A DNA stretch of 64,000 nucleotides from Aquabacterium soli (GTDB taxonomy: Bacteria > Pseudomonadota > Gammaproteobacteria > Burkholderiales > Burkholderiaceae_C). The notes below the pieces were generated by a model. The model made no database searches. It had not been told where the DNA came from and saw only the letters and a list, made by a program, of their open reading frames with translations. A program made the translations under genes and the position numbers. Shown here piece after piece: positions 29,353-38,859 of this stretch (position 1 is the stretch's first letter; every line of letters starts with the position of its first letter). The stretch spans positions 1 through 64,000 of the forward strand of contig NZ_RSED01000011.1 of NCBI RefSeq assembly GCF_003933735.1, given 5' to 3'.

Positions 29353-30648
29353 TCATGTCACCCGGTGCAGTTCGCTCTCGATCTTGTCGAGGTAGCCCTG
29401 CGGGTCGTTGCGATAGCGATCCAGTTCATCCCAAGCACGGCGACGACCATGCGGGTTAAGCCGCCACCCTCGGCCCCACCGTCGGTCGGCGTAGGCCTGG
29501 TATTGGTCCGCAGCAATGCCATAGGCTTGGGCACGCGCCAGGAGGTGTTCCAAGGTGAGATCCCCGTCATGCACCGGGGCGTCCTTGGGTGCCTCAGCGA
29601 TCACCGACGCCACAACGGCATCCACATCGGCATCCACATCGGCACCAGCACCCTCCCACGTTGGGGCACCATCCAGGACCTGAGTGGCCAGTTGCGCTTG
29701 AACAATGGCCGTGTCTTCGTCCTCCCTGTCGCGCAGCAAGGCGGTCACATCCACGGGCGCTTCCAGTTCGATGATCCATTGCGGCACACGGGTGGGCAGG
29801 CCCGTCTCGTCGATATGGGCGACCTCCATCAAGCGCTTGGTCAGGTAAAACGGGGTGCGTTGCCGATCCAGAAAGCCAGAGATGCGACCGCCACGCAGAA
29901 AGCCGATGGTTTCGAACTTCTGGATGGCCGAGTTCATGGCGTAGAAGCTGTTTGTAGGCAACTCGAACGCACTGATGGAGCGGATACCCGGGATGAAGAA
30001 CAGGAACCGCCCGGTCAGGTTGCAGCGCCGCTGCTGGTAGTCAGCGCAGGACTCGGGCTCGCAAATGCCGCCGTTGTCTTCGCGCAGAACCGTCTTGCGC
30101 CCACCGAAGATGCGGATAGAGCGCCGGCCCGTGTTGTCCATGGGCACAGGTGCATGGCACATGCAGTGGCGCACACGGCCATCAGCCGAATACTGCGACC
30201 AGTAGCGCTTGTCCTGCGCCCCCCAGGCCGCGAGTTCATGCGGCATCACGGTCTGCCACTGGTCAGCCGGAAAGACGATGGGGAAGCGATAGAGGTGAAG
30301 GCCTTCACCACGGTCCTCGCCATAGGCTTGCAGGATCTGCTTCGGTGTCTCGGGATTGGGGAAGTCTTGTGCCCGCACGGTAAACCAGGGCACGTTGCGC
30401 GGGATCAGCGGTGACTTGAGTTGCGGCATCGCACCCACGATGGCGCGTTCGATCTGATCGAAGGACTGGCCGGCTTCAACGCCCTCGTCGTAGAGGCGTT
30501 GAGCCTGGGGTTGCTCCGCCGCCTTGCGGGTGAGCACCTTGATGCCTGCGCGGATCTTGCCGCCTGTGGGGATGCGGGCGGGGCCTTGCCCGAGCAGGGT
30601 CGGCAGGGCCGCCGAACCGCCCTGGACGGTGACAGTGGTTTTTACCAT
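29353..30648 (-). CDS. Gp3-like cysteine-rich protein (recombination directionality factor-type candidate)
   Basis: This 431-residue protein starts with a strong AAGGAG. A central cysteine/histidine cluster (CMCHAPVP, then CEPESCADYQQRRCNLTGRF, then FFIPGI) resembles the Gp3-like family, whose phage members act as recombination directionality factors; annotation pipelines sometimes call relatives a hydrolase or metal-binding protein. The C-terminal third is acidic and then basic (RRWGRGWRLNPHGRRRAWDE). It is the first gene of the Gp3-sbcD(-sbcC) run. The family call is moderately uncertain. A DNA-processing role is suggested by its neighbours. Confidence 0.5.
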   Translation of the reverse strand: MVKTTVTVQGGSAALPTLLGQGPARIPTGGKIRAGIKVLTRKAAEQPQAQRLYDEGVEAGQSFDQIERAIVGAMPQLKSPLIPRNVPWFTVRAQDFPNPETPKQILQAYGEDRGEGLHLYRFPIVFPADQWQTVMPHELAAWGAQDKRYWSQYSADGRVRHCMCHAPVPMDNTGRRSIRIFGGRKTVLREDNGGICEPESCADYQQRRCNLTGRFLFFIPGIRSISAFELPTNSFYAMNSAIQKFETIGFLRGGRISGFLDRQRTPFYLTKRLMEVAHIDETGLPTRVPQWIIELEAPVDVTALLRDREDEDTAIVQAQLATQVLDGAPTWEGAGADVDADVDAVVASVIAEAPKDAPVHDGDLTLEHLLARAQAYGIAADQYQAYADRRWGRGWRLNPHGRRRAWDELDRYRNDPQGYLDKIESELHRVT

Positions 30649-30739
30649 GGTGGCGCTCCTTCATGAACATGCGATGGTTCATGCTCTCGCGACTTCATGC
30701 GACGTCAAGCCCGAGCGCGTATGTGGCATTCTCGATAGC

Positions 30740-31120
30740 ATGAACATCAGCGGCAAGCTCAGAGGCTGGGCAAGGCGGATCAAGCGAGACGGTGTAACGC
30801 TCTGGTTCGCTGGCAAACACCCGGCAACGCCGTGGTATGCGAAAGCCATCGGTCTTTTCGTCGTGGCCTATGCACTCAGTCCTATCGATTTGATCCCGGA
30901 CTTCATCCCGGTGCTCGGTTACGTGGATGATGTGTTGCTGCTGCCTTGTCTCATCTGGCTGACCATTCGGCTCTTGCCCGCTGAGGTTTTGGTCATCTGC
31001 CGCGAACAGGCTGACAACTGGCTGAAAGTGCAGGGATCCAAACCAAGCAGCCGTTTTGGTGCGGTTCTGATCGTGCTTATCTGGATTGGGGTCTGTACAG
31101 CACTCTGGATATGGCTTTAG
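30740..31120 (+). CDS. YkvA-like (DUF1232) membrane protein
   Basis: This 126-residue protein contains the DUF1232 core ATPWYAKAIGLFVVAYALSP followed by IDLIPDFIPVLGYVDDVLLL, then two further membrane segments, the last at the extreme C-terminus (FGAVLIVLIWIGVCTALWIW). The function of the family is unknown; the short loop PIDLIPDFIP is its hallmark. I chose the ATG at 30740 because the domain begins shortly after; no strong ribosome-binding site is seen. It lies between the element genes and the metal island. Confidence 0.75.
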   Translation: MNISGKLRGWARRIKRDGVTLWFAGKHPATPWYAKAIGLFVVAYALSPIDLIPDFIPVLGYVDDVLLLPCLIWLTIRLLPAEVLVICREQADNWLKVQGSKPSSRFGAVLIVLIWIGVCTALWIWL

Positions 31121-31157
31121 CCATATCGCAGGTCAAGGCAACGCCCGCCAGGCAAAC

Positions 31158-31186
31158 TTGACACATGGGGTAGGCCTGCCTAAACT
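31158..31186 (+). promoter_or_regulatory. promoter of the MerR-cus operon
   Basis: TTGACA (31158-31163), a 17-base spacer and TAAACT (31181-31186) form a good sigma-70-like promoter just before the MerR-type gene. The spacer carries GGCCTGCC but no clear MerR dyad. A longer 19-base reading would put the -10 at AACTTC. Confidence 0.5.
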
Positions 31187-31224
31187 TCGTTCACTTGTAC
31201 AGACTTACGGCGCAACTGCCTCTC

Positions 31225-31656
31225 ATGCCCACGCACGCCTTCACCGTTCGCAAGCTCGCTGACACCGCAGGGGTCGGCGTGGAAGCGGTGCGCTTTTACC
31301 AGCGTCGCGGGTTGTTGCGTGAGCCTGCCCGTGAAGGCAATGGCTTTCGGCAGTACGACGAGGGTGACGTGCGGCGCCTGCGTTTCATCAAGCGCGCGCA
31401 AGAGCTGGGCTTTTCCCTTGACGATGTGGCCTCGCTGGTGTCTCTGAGCACTGAGACCGATCAGCTGCGCGTTCGCGAGATCACCCAGCAACGTGTGCTG
31501 GACATCCGCCAGCGAGCCACCCAACTGGAAGCCATGGCCGTTGCCCTTGAAGGCTTGGTCACTTGTTGCCAGAAGTCAGCCAAGGGAGATCACTGCCCCA
31601 TCATCGCGGCCCTGGTCGATCACGCCCCCCGACCCGCAGAGCAGGTGGCCGCATGA
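31225..31656 (+). CDS. MerR-family metal-responsive regulator
   Basis: This 143-residue protein has an N-terminal HTH (TVRKLADTAGVGVEAVRFYQRRG) and a long dimerisation helix. The metal loop is CC-x8-C (TCCQKSAKGDHCPII, near 113-124), the spacing of the Zn/Cd/Pb/Hg branch and not the C-x7-C of CueR. The cysteine expected earlier in the dimer helix of ZntR/MerR is missing. It heads the operon that contains cusCBA, so it may regulate that pump. Its stop overlaps the next start (ATGA). The ATG at 31225 was chosen over a TTG 30 bases upstream. Confidence 0.85.
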   Translation: MPTHAFTVRKLADTAGVGVEAVRFYQRRGLLREPAREGNGFRQYDEGDVRRLRFIKRAQELGFSLDDVASLVSLSTETDQLRVREITQQRVLDIRQRATQLEAMAVALEGLVTCCQKSAKGDHCPIIAALVDHAPRPAEQVAA

Positions 31657-32069
31657 CCATGCCTCGCGCGCTCAAGCATTGGATTTGCCGACTGATGGTC
31701 GGCGTGATCTTGTTTGCGCAGATGAGCGTGGCAGCCTACGCTTGCCCCAGCAACATGGTCTCCGGCAATGCCACAGCCGACGCCATCACCGCGATGGACG
31801 CCATGGTGGATTGCGAGCAGATGGGCGAAGGCATGGGAAGGCACCTGGACCAAGCCAACCCTGGCCTGTGCGCCGAGCATTGCCACCCCACCCAACAAAG
31901 CGATCACACCCAGGCGCCTACCGTGCCTGCGGCGCTGTTGATCGCGCTGTACACCGTCGCCCTGACGGTGGATGCGTCAAGGCCGGATGGCCTAGCGCCG
32001 ACTGCGGACAGCCGCCTTCACGCGGCGCCACCGCCGCTGTCCATACTGCACTGCTGCTTCCGAATTTGA
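31653..32069 (+). CDS. small secreted metal-linked protein
   Basis: This 138-residue protein overlaps the MerR stop (ATGA). A signal peptide ends near AAYACP. The mature part is rich in Met, His and Cys (MDAMVDCEQMGEGMGRHLD, CAEHCHP), and a conserved-looking C-terminus reads LSILHCCFRI. Proteins of this kind often precede copper RND genes in Burkholderiales; the function is unknown. Periplasmic metal binding is likely from composition. Confidence 0.6.
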   Translation: MTMPRALKHWICRLMVGVILFAQMSVAAYACPSNMVSGNATADAITAMDAMVDCEQMGEGMGRHLDQANPGLCAEHCHPTQQSDHTQAPTVPAALLIALYTVALTVDASRPDGLAPTADSRLHAAPPPLSILHCCFRI

Positions 32070-32085
32070 CACGCCGAGTGACGCG

Positions 32086-32116
32086 GCGCTGAAAGGCCTG
32101 ACGGCCGCTTCAGCGC
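32086..32116 (+). promoter_or_regulatory. stem-loop between the secreted protein gene and cusC
   Basis: GCGCTGAA (32086-32093) pairs perfectly with TTCAGCGC (32109-32116), and an inner GGCC/GGCC adds four more pairs around TGAC. There is no U tract after it, so it is more likely a processing or attenuation hairpin than a terminator. Confidence 0.45.
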
Positions 32117-32206
32117 CTGGTCGCGCAGGTTGCTGGCCAATGCAGGCGCGTGGCGTTCTGCCAAGTCCTGCACACGCCCACGCCATTGGCTTCATTCGGA
32201 GGTGTC

Positions 32207-33571
32207 ATGTTTACCCATTCTTCGCTCCTGCCGCGCAGGGGCATGCAACTGGTCGATCTCGGCCATCCCATTTGCATGCGCATGCTCACGCGCATTCGCA
32301 CGCGCTTCCAAGGTGTCGTCGTTCTGGTGGCCCTCAGCCTCGCATCCTTCCACGCCCATGCCGGGGATGTCCTGACGTTTGAACAGGCTCTCAGGCTTTC
32401 CCAGGCGCGCTCACAACAACTGGTGGCCCAGAACCACGCCACGGCGGCTGCCCGCGACATGGCGGTTTCGGCCGCACAGCAGCCCGATCCCGTCCTCAAA
32501 CTGGGCATCAACAACCTGCCCATCAGCGGACCTGATCGCTTCAGTGTCACCCGCGATTTCATGACCATGCGCTCGGTGGGCCTCATGCAGGAGTTCACCC
32601 GTCAAGACAAACGCCTTGCACGGTCCATGCGCTTTGAGCGGGAAGCCCAGGCCAGCGAGGCCAGCCGGGCCCAGGCGCTGGCTCAATTGCAACGTGACAC
32701 GGCCATGGCCTGGCTGGATCTCTACTACCAGGAACGCATGCTGGTCCTGGTCAAGGCCCAGCGCGATGAAATCCGCCTGCAAGTGGAGGCGACTGAGGTC
32801 GCCTATCGAGGGGGCAGAGGATCGCAAACTGAAGTGCTCGCTGCCCGCGCAGCGCTTGCTCAGGTGGATGACCGCATCGACCAGGCCATGCGTGAAGTGA
32901 GCACAGCGCAGACCGCGCTGCGCCGGTGGACAGGTCGTGCAGCCGACACGCCCCTGGGCGATGCGCCCGACACCCGCCATGTTCCCTCGCACCTGAACGA
33001 TCTGGAAAGCACCCTGACCGCGCACCCTGACATCACCGTCCTGATCCGGCAGGAAGAGATGGCCCAGGCCGACGCAGACCTGGCCCGAGCCAACAAACAA
33101 GCCGACTGGGGTGTGGAGCTGATGCTCAGTCAACGTGGGCCCGGCTATTCCAAGATGGTCTCTGTCAATGTCTCCGTTCCCTTGCAATGGGATCATAAGA
33201 GCCGTCAAGACCGCGACCTGGCTGCCAGGTTGGCCACCGTTGAGCAGATGCGCGCCCAGCGCGAAGAAGCCACACGGGAGCACCTTTCCCAGGTCACGGC
33301 GATGCTCCAGACTTGGCAGAGCAGCCGGGATCGACTGCGTCGCTACGACAGCGTCTTGATCCCCCTGGCGGTCGAGCGAACACAGGCTGCATTGACAGCC
33401 TACCGAGGCGGCAGCGGCACGCTGGCCTCCGTGCTGGAGGCTCGCCGCATGGCCTTGGACACCCAAATGGACCGGCTGCGACTCGACATGGACACCGCTC
33501 GCATCTGGGCGCAGCTCAACTACCTGATCCCGGTGGAACACGACGCGGCCATACCCGTTCTTGACCACTGA
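32207..33571 (+). CDS. cusC: CusC-like outer-membrane efflux channel (TolC family)
   Basis: This 454-residue outer-membrane factor is the exit duct of the copper/silver tripartite pump. After a signal sequence ending near FHAHAGD it shows two OEP repeats with long helices (QALRLSQARSQQLVAQN and ERTQAALTAYRGGSGTLASV). I chose the ATG at 32207 because CGGAGGTGTC sits just upstream. No lipobox is seen, unlike E. coli CusC. It is followed by cusB after 13 bases. Confidence 0.85.
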   Translation: MFTHSSLLPRRGMQLVDLGHPICMRMLTRIRTRFQGVVVLVALSLASFHAHAGDVLTFEQALRLSQARSQQLVAQNHATAAARDMAVSAAQQPDPVLKLGINNLPISGPDRFSVTRDFMTMRSVGLMQEFTRQDKRLARSMRFEREAQASEASRAQALAQLQRDTAMAWLDLYYQERMLVLVKAQRDEIRLQVEATEVAYRGGRGSQTEVLAARAALAQVDDRIDQAMREVSTAQTALRRWTGRAADTPLGDAPDTRHVPSHLNDLESTLTAHPDITVLIRQEEMAQADADLARANKQADWGVELMLSQRGPGYSKMVSVNVSVPLQWDHKSRQDRDLAARLATVEQMRAQREEATREHLSQVTAMLQTWQSSRDRLRRYDSVLIPLAVERTQAALTAYRGGSGTLASVLEARRMALDTQMDRLRLDMDTARIWAQLNYLIPVEHDAAIPVLDH

Positions 33572-33584
33572 CACGGAGCCTCAC

Positions 33585-35255
33585 ATGAAACTCAAAAATC
33601 TGGTGATCGCCATGATTGCCGCCACAGCACTGAGTGCCGCTGCATATGGCCTGTACGCATTGGGCATGCAAAGAGGCATGGGCATGAATGCCGATGCTGA
33701 ACTGCGCCCCGCTCAGCCTGCCACAGAAGCAAACGCCACCCAAGCCCTGCCGCAAAGCGTGGCCGAGGGTGAAGACGCCACCCGGCGACACATCGCCGAT
33801 GGCCTCAAGGCTGGCGACATGGACCCGGTCACCGGCAAGAAGGTCTTGTACTACCACGACCCCATGGTGCCGGGCAACAAGTTCGACAAGCCCGCGAAGT
33901 CGCCTTTCATGGACATGATGCTGGTGCCCGTCTACGCAGACAGCGATGGTGACCAGGGCAAGGTCACCGTCAGCCCGCGCATCCAGCAGAACCTGGGTGT
34001 ACGCACTGCAGAGGTCACAGAAGGGGTGCTGTCGCCCCAGGTCTCTGCCGTGGGCAGCATCGCTTACAACGAACGCGACCAGGTTGTCATGCAAGCACGG
34101 GCCGCCGGGTTTGTGGAGCGGCTGCATGTGCGCGCCACGCTGGATGCGGTCAAACAAGGTCAGCCCCTGGCCGATCTCTATGTGCCTGATTGGGTGGCCG
34201 CGCAAGAAGAGTTCTTGTCTGTTCGCCGCATGCGGGGTGCCGACCTGGGCAGCTTGGTGGATGGCGCTCGCCAGCGCATGCGTCAGGTGGGCATGAGCGA
34301 GGATCAGATCAAGCGCGTCGAGCAAACCGGCAAGACCCAGCCGCGCATCACCCTGGTGGCGCCCATCGGCGGCGTGCTCAGCGAGTTGATGGTGCGTGAA
34401 GGCATGTCCGTGATGCCTGGAGCCACTTTGTTGCGCATCAACGGCGTGTCCACGGTTTGGGCCAACGCCGAAGTGCCGGAGAGTCAAGTCGCGCAACTGC
34501 GCCCAGGCACCAAGGTGCAGGCCCGCAGCCCGGCTGTGCCTGGCACCACCTTTGAAGGCACGGTTCAGGCCCTGGTGCCGGAGGTCAACCCTGGCACCCG
34601 CACCCTCAAGGCCCGCGTTCAATTGAACAACCCAGGCATGCGCCTCGTGCCTGGCATGAGCGTGACCATGCAGTTCATGGACATGCGTGCCGAGAAGGCC
34701 TTGTTGATCCCCACAGAGGCAGTCATCCAGACGGGCAAGCGCACCGTGGTGATGCTGGCCGAAGACAAAGGGCGGTTCCGCCCGGTCGAGATCGAGGCAG
34801 GCATCGAGAGCGATGGGCAAACCGAGGTCAAGCGCGGCCTGGATGTGGGCCAGCGTGTGGTGGTGTCATCGCAGTTCCTGATCGATTCCGAAGCCAGCCT
34901 CAAGGGTGTTGAGGCGCGGCTCAATGGCGCACCGGCACCGACCATGGACAACACCGCGCCCAGACACGAAGGTCAGGGCAAGGTGGAAGCCCTGGCAGAC
35001 GAGGCCATCACCTTGTCGCACGGGCCGATTGCCTCACTCAAGTGGGGCTCTATGACGATGGATTTCAAGGTGCCGCTCAAGGGCGGACTGCCCCGCCATC
35101 TGGAAGTGGGGGACCCGGTGAGCTTTGAGTTCTACATGGATGCCGATGGCATGCCGCAGTTGACCCGACTGTCGCACCTGGCACCCGAGCCCCAGCCTGC
35201 GCCCGAGGTGCCCCATCACACCCATGGCCCGGCCAAGCAAGGGAGCAAGCCATGA
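33585..35255 (+). CDS. cusB: CusB-like membrane-fusion protein with fused CusF domain
   Basis: This 556-residue periplasmic adaptor links CusA to CusC. After the membrane anchor comes a heavy-metal-binding domain ([20 protein letters not shown], then [11 protein letters not shown], near 82-112), followed by barrel-sandwich and beta-barrel domains. The C-terminal 90 residues form a CusF fold, with [18 protein letters not shown] supplying the His, Trp, Met and Met ligands. This fuses the Cu(I)/Ag(I) chaperone to the adaptor. The ATG at 33585 precedes [16 protein letters not shown]. The stop overlaps cusA (ATGA). Confidence 0.9.
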   Translation: MKLKNLVIAMIAATALSAAAYGLYALGMQRGMGMNADAELRPAQPATEANATQALPQSVAEGEDATRRHIADGLKAGDMDPVTGKKVLYYHDPMVPGNKFDKPAKSPFMDMMLVPVYADSDGDQGKVTVSPRIQQNLGVRTAEVTEGVLSPQVSAVGSIAYNERDQVVMQARAAGFVERLHVRATLDAVKQGQPLADLYVPDWVAAQEEFLSVRRMRGADLGSLVDGARQRMRQVGMSEDQIKRVEQTGKTQPRITLVAPIGGVLSELMVREGMSVMPGATLLRINGVSTVWANAEVPESQVAQLRPGTKVQARSPAVPGTTFEGTVQALVPEVNPGTRTLKARVQLNNPGMRLVPGMSVTMQFMDMRAEKALLIPTEAVIQTGKRTVVMLAEDKGRFRPVEIEAGIESDGQTEVKRGLDVGQRVVVSSQFLIDSEASLKGVEARLNGAPAPTMDNTAPRHEGQGKVEALADEAITLSHGPIASLKWGSMTMDFKVPLKGGLPRHLEVGDPVSFEFYMDADGMPQLTRLSHLAPEPQPAPEVPHHTHGPAKQGSKP

Positions 35256-38200
35256 TCGCCCGCCTGATCCGTTGGTCCATCACCAATCGCTTTCTGGTGC
35301 TGCTGGCCACCTTGATGCTCAGCGCATGGGGGGTGTATTCGGTCGCGAGAACGCCGCTGGACGCCTTGCCCGACCTGTCTGATGTGCAAGTCATCATCCG
35401 CACCACCTACCCGGGCCAGGCACCGCGCATCGTCGAGAACCAGGTCACCTACCCCTTGACCACGACCATGCTGTCGGTGCCTGGCGCCAAGACGGTGCGG
35501 GGGTACTCCTTCTTCGGCGACTCTTATGTCTACGTGCTGTTCGAGGACGGCACCGATCTGTACTGGGCCCGCTCGCGTGTGCTGGAGTACCTGAACCAGG
35601 TTCAGTCGCGTTTGCCTGCCAGCGCCAAGGCGTCGCTGGGGCCCGACGCCACGGGCGTGGGCTGGATTTACCAATACGCCCTGGTGGACCGTGGAGGCAC
35701 ACAGGATGCGGGTCAGTTGCGTGCCTTGCAGGACTGGTTCTTGAAGTACGAACTCAAGACCGTGCCCAATGTGGCGGAAGTGGCCTCGGTGGGCGGCATG
35801 GTGCGCCAGTACCAAGTGGTGCTGGACCCCGACAAACTGGCCACCTACGGCATCCCGCACACCCAGGTGGTTGAGGCCATACAGAAGGCCAACCAGGAAG
35901 CGGGCGGCTCGGTGCTGGAGCTGGGCGAGGCCGAGTACATGGTGCGCGCCTCGGGCTACCTGCAATCACTGGACGATTTCCGACAAGTGCCCTTGATGAC
36001 CACCGACGCAGGCGTGTCAGTGCGCCTGGGGGATGTGGCCCGCATCCAGATGGGGCCCGAGATGCGCCGGGGCATTGGTGAATTGGACGGTGAGGGAGAA
36101 GCCGCTGGCGGCGTGATCGTGATGCGCTCAGGCAAAAACGCGCTGGAGACGATTGCTGCGGTGAAGGCCAAGCTCAAGACCCTGCAAGCCAGCTTGCCCA
36201 AAGGGGTCGAGATCGTGCCGGTGTACGACCGATCCACCCTCATCGAGCGCGCGGTGGAGAACCTCTCGCACAAGCTGCTCGAAGAGTTCGCCGTGGTGGC
36301 CGTGGTGTGCTTTGTCTTCCTGTTTCACCTGCGCTCGGCGCTGGTGGCCATCATCTCGCTGCCCCTGGGCATCCTGGCGGCTTTCATCGTCATGCACTAC
36401 CAAGGGGTGAACGCCAACATCATGTCGCTGGGTGGCATCGCCATTGCCATCGGCGCCATGGTGGATGCAGCCGTGGTGATGATCGAGAACGCACACAAGC
36501 ACTTGGAACACTGGGAGCAAGCCCACCCCGATCAATCGCTGGAAGGTGCCGAGCGCTGGAAGATCATCGGCGATTCGGCGGCCGAGGTCGGGCCCGCGCT
36601 GTTTTTCTCGCTGTTGATCATCACGCTGTCCTTTGTGCCGGTGTTCACGTTGGAGGCGCAAGAGGGGCGGCTGTTCTCGCCGCTGGCCTTCACCAAAACC
36701 TACGCCATGGCGGCGGCAGCGGGCTTGTCGGTCACGCTGATCCCCGTGCTGATGGGCTACCTGATCCGTGGCCGCATCCCCAGCGAGCAGAGCAACCCGC
36801 TCAACCGATTCCTGATTGCCATCTACCGCCCGCTGCTCAATGCGGTCTTGCAAGGCCCCAAGCGCACGCTGGCGGTGGCCACCGTGTTGCTGTTGCTCAG
36901 CTTGTGGCCCTTGCAGCACATTGGCGGTGAGTTCATGCCCAAGCTGGACGAGGGCGACCTGCTCTACATGCCCACGGCCCTGCCGGGCTTGTCCGCAGGC
37001 AAGGCCGCCGAGCTGCTTCAGCAAACCGACCGTTTGATCAAAACCGTGCCCGAGGTGGCCGGTGTCTATGGCAAGGCAGGCCGCGCCGAAACCGCGACCG
37101 ACCCGGCGCCCATGGAGATGTTCGAGACCACCATCCAGTTCAAACCCAAAGACCAATGGCGCCCGGGCATGACGCAAGACAGGCTGGTTGAAGAGCTGGA
37201 CCGCATTGTCAAAGTGCCCGGCCTGGCCAACATTTGGGTGCCCCCCATCCGCAACCGCATCGACATGCTGGCCACCGGCATCAAGAGCCCCGTGGGCGTG
37301 AAGGTGGCGGGCACCGACCTGGCCACCATCGACCGACTCACGGGTGAGATCGAGCGGGCGCTCAAGGATGTGCCCGGTGTCAGCAGCGCCTTGGCCGAAC
37401 GCCTGACAGGTGGCCGGTATGTGGACGTCAACATCCGCCGCGATGCCGCCGCGCGCTTTGGCATGAACATCGCCGATGTGCAGTCGGTCATCAGCTCGGC
37501 AGTGGGCGGCGAGAACATCGGCGAGACGGTGGAAGGTTTGCAGCGCTTCCCGATCAACCTGCGCTACCCACGCGAGACACGCGATTCGCTGGAGAAATTA
37601 CGCACTTTGCCTATCGTCAACGAGCGTGGACAGCGCCTGGTCTTGTCCGATGTGGCCGACATCCGCGTGACCGATGGCCCGCCCATGCTGCGCAGCGAGA
37701 ACGCCCGCCTGTCAGGCTGGGTGTATGTGGACATCCGGGGGCGGGATCTGCGATCAGCGGTGCAGGACATGCAAAAGGCTGTCGCGGCCAAGGTCAAACT
37801 GCCGCCTGGCTACTCGGTGTCCTGGTCAGGCCAGTTCGAGTTCCTGGAGCGGGCCACGGCCAAGCTCAAGGTGGTGGTGCCGTTCACGCTGCTGATCATC
37901 TTCGTGTTGCTGTACCTGACATTCGGCGCGTTTGACGAAGCCTTGCTGATCATGGCCACGCTGCCCTTTGCCCTGGTGGGGGGCATCTGGTTGCTCTACC
38001 TGTTGGGTTACAACCTGTCGGTGGCCGGGGCAGTCGGGTTCATTGCATTGGCTGGCGTGTCCGCCGAGTTCGGCGTGATCATGCTGCTCTACCTCAAGCA
38101 GGCTTGGGGTGAGCGCATCGACAAGGGCCAGGTCAGTGTCGATGACCTGCTGGACGCCATCCGTGACGGTGCCGTGCTGCGCGTGCGCCCCAAGGCCATG

Positions 38201-38413
38201 ACGGTGGCAGTGATCCTCGCGGGCTTGCTGCCGATCATGTGGGGTGCAGGCACGGGCTCCGAGGTCATGCAGCGCATTGCTGCACCCATGGTCGGGGGCA
38301 TGATCACGGCGCCACTGCTGTCGATGTTCGTGATTCCGGCTGCGTACCTGCTGATTCGCCGCAGCAAAAAGGCAAGGCGCGCCACGCAAGCGCCTCACAT
38401 GAAACATGCCTGA
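35252..38413 (+). CDS. cusA: CusA-type Cu(I)/Ag(I) RND efflux pump
   Basis: This 1053-residue heavy-metal RND transporter exports monovalent copper or silver from the periplasm using proton influx. There are twelve membrane segments. The TM4 motif [20 protein letters not shown] matches the HME4 (Cu/Ag) branch and differs from the CzcA motif seen at 55223-58363. Methionine-rich stretches in the periplasmic domain fit Cu(I) relay. The start overlaps cusB. It is the last gene of the operon; the next gene is convergent. Confidence 0.92.
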   Translation: MIARLIRWSITNRFLVLLATLMLSAWGVYSVARTPLDALPDLSDVQVIIRTTYPGQAPRIVENQVTYPLTTTMLSVPGAKTVRGYSFFGDSYVYVLFEDGTDLYWARSRVLEYLNQVQSRLPASAKASLGPDATGVGWIYQYALVDRGGTQDAGQLRALQDWFLKYELKTVPNVAEVASVGGMVRQYQVVLDPDKLATYGIPHTQVVEAIQKANQEAGGSVLELGEAEYMVRASGYLQSLDDFRQVPLMTTDAGVSVRLGDVARIQMGPEMRRGIGELDGEGEAAGGVIVMRSGKNALETIAAVKAKLKTLQASLPKGVEIVPVYDRSTLIERAVENLSHKLLEEFAVVAVVCFVFLFHLRSALVAIISLPLGILAAFIVMHYQGVNANIMSLGGIAIAIGAMVDAAVVMIENAHKHLEHWEQAHPDQSLEGAERWKIIGDSAAEVGPALFFSLLIITLSFVPVFTLEAQEGRLFSPLAFTKTYAMAAAAGLSVTLIPVLMGYLIRGRIPSEQSNPLNRFLIAIYRPLLNAVLQGPKRTLAVATVLLLLSLWPLQHIGGEFMPKLDEGDLLYMPTALPGLSAGKAAELLQQTDRLIKTVPEVAGVYGKAGRAETATDPAPMEMFETTIQFKPKDQWRPGMTQDRLVEELDRIVKVPGLANIWVPPIRNRIDMLATGIKSPVGVKVAGTDLATIDRLTGEIERALKDVPGVSSALAERLTGGRYVDVNIRRDAAARFGMNIADVQSVISSAVGGENIGETVEGLQRFPINLRYPRETRDSLEKLRTLPIVNERGQRLVLSDVADIRVTDGPPMLRSENARLSGWVYVDIRGRDLRSAVQDMQKAVAAKVKLPPGYSVSWSGQFEFLERATAKLKVVVPFTLLIIFVLLYLTFGAFDEALLIMATLPFALVGGIWLLYLLGYNLSVAGAVGFIALAGVSAEFGVIMLLYLKQAWGERIDKGQVSVDDLLDAIRDGAVLRVRPKAMTVAVILAGLLPIMWGAGTGSEVMQRIAAPMVGGMITAPLLSMFVIPAAYLLIRRSKKARRATQAPHMKHA

Positions 38414-38427
38414 AGGCTGTCACGCCA

Positions 38428-38682
38428 TCACCCACAACAACAGCCACCTCGACTGGCCTTCTCGGGTTTGAGCGGCCCATTTGTCACCACCACAGGGGTG
38501 TAGCCAGCCTCCTGGATTGCGTCGCGAAGTTCATCTGCATCCGCCTCTGTGGGTTCGATCTGGACTTGGTGCGACTGCAACTCGATCCGTACGGTGGCCT
38601 CTTTATCGACGGCCCGCACCGCCTTGGTGATGGTGCTGACGCAATGGCCGCAAGTCATGTCCTTGACTTCAAAAGTGATCAT
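38428..38682 (-). CDS. copZ: CopZ-like copper chaperone
   Basis: This 84-residue HMA-domain protein has the metal-binding MTCGHC at 9-14 and the usual beta-alpha-beta layout. It adds a C-terminal GGCCCG tail with three more cysteines that most CopZ proteins lack. Such chaperones carry Cu(I) to CopA. It runs leftward, divergent from copA, from a CueR-type promoter at 38721-38743. Confidence 0.88.
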   Translation of the reverse strand: MITFEVKDMTCGHCVSTITKAVRAVDKEATVRIELQSHQVQIEPTEADADELRDAIQEAGYTPVVVTNGPLKPEKASRGGCCCG

Positions 38683-38718
38683 CAGAAACTCCGATTGGTT
38701 TGGGGTGGATTCACTTTC

Positions 38719-38743
38719 AAGCTTCCTACAGCAGGAAGGTCAA
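38719..38743 (-). promoter_or_regulatory. CueR-type promoter of copZ
   Basis: On the minus strand, TTGACC (-35) is followed by a 19-base spacer containing the dyad TTCC-tgctgta-GGAA. The -10 is weak. The long spacer and the inner dyad are the hallmarks of MerR-family activation, and the layout matches the known copA promoter of E. coli. Confidence 0.7.
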
Positions 38744-38793
38744 GCACCTGTTTTCAATAACCCCGCAGTTAACGCATGTAACTGCCACACGGC

Positions 38794-38824
38794 TTTACAT
38801 TCCCACGATGGGAAGCTTGAGGAT
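38794..38824 (+). promoter_or_regulatory. CueR-type promoter of copA
   Basis: TTTACA (-35, 38794-38799), then a 19-base spacer with the dyad TTCCC-acgat-GGGAA, then GAGGAT as -10. It lies 36 bases before the copA start. It is a second, separate CueR-type site facing away from the copZ promoter. Confidence 0.7.
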
Positions 38825-38859
38825 CCACGACAAACATCAACCACCTATACGGGCACACC

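Noticed and set aside
33516..34820. 434-codon minus-strand ORF opposite cusB
   Set aside because: Antisense shadow; no recognisable domain.
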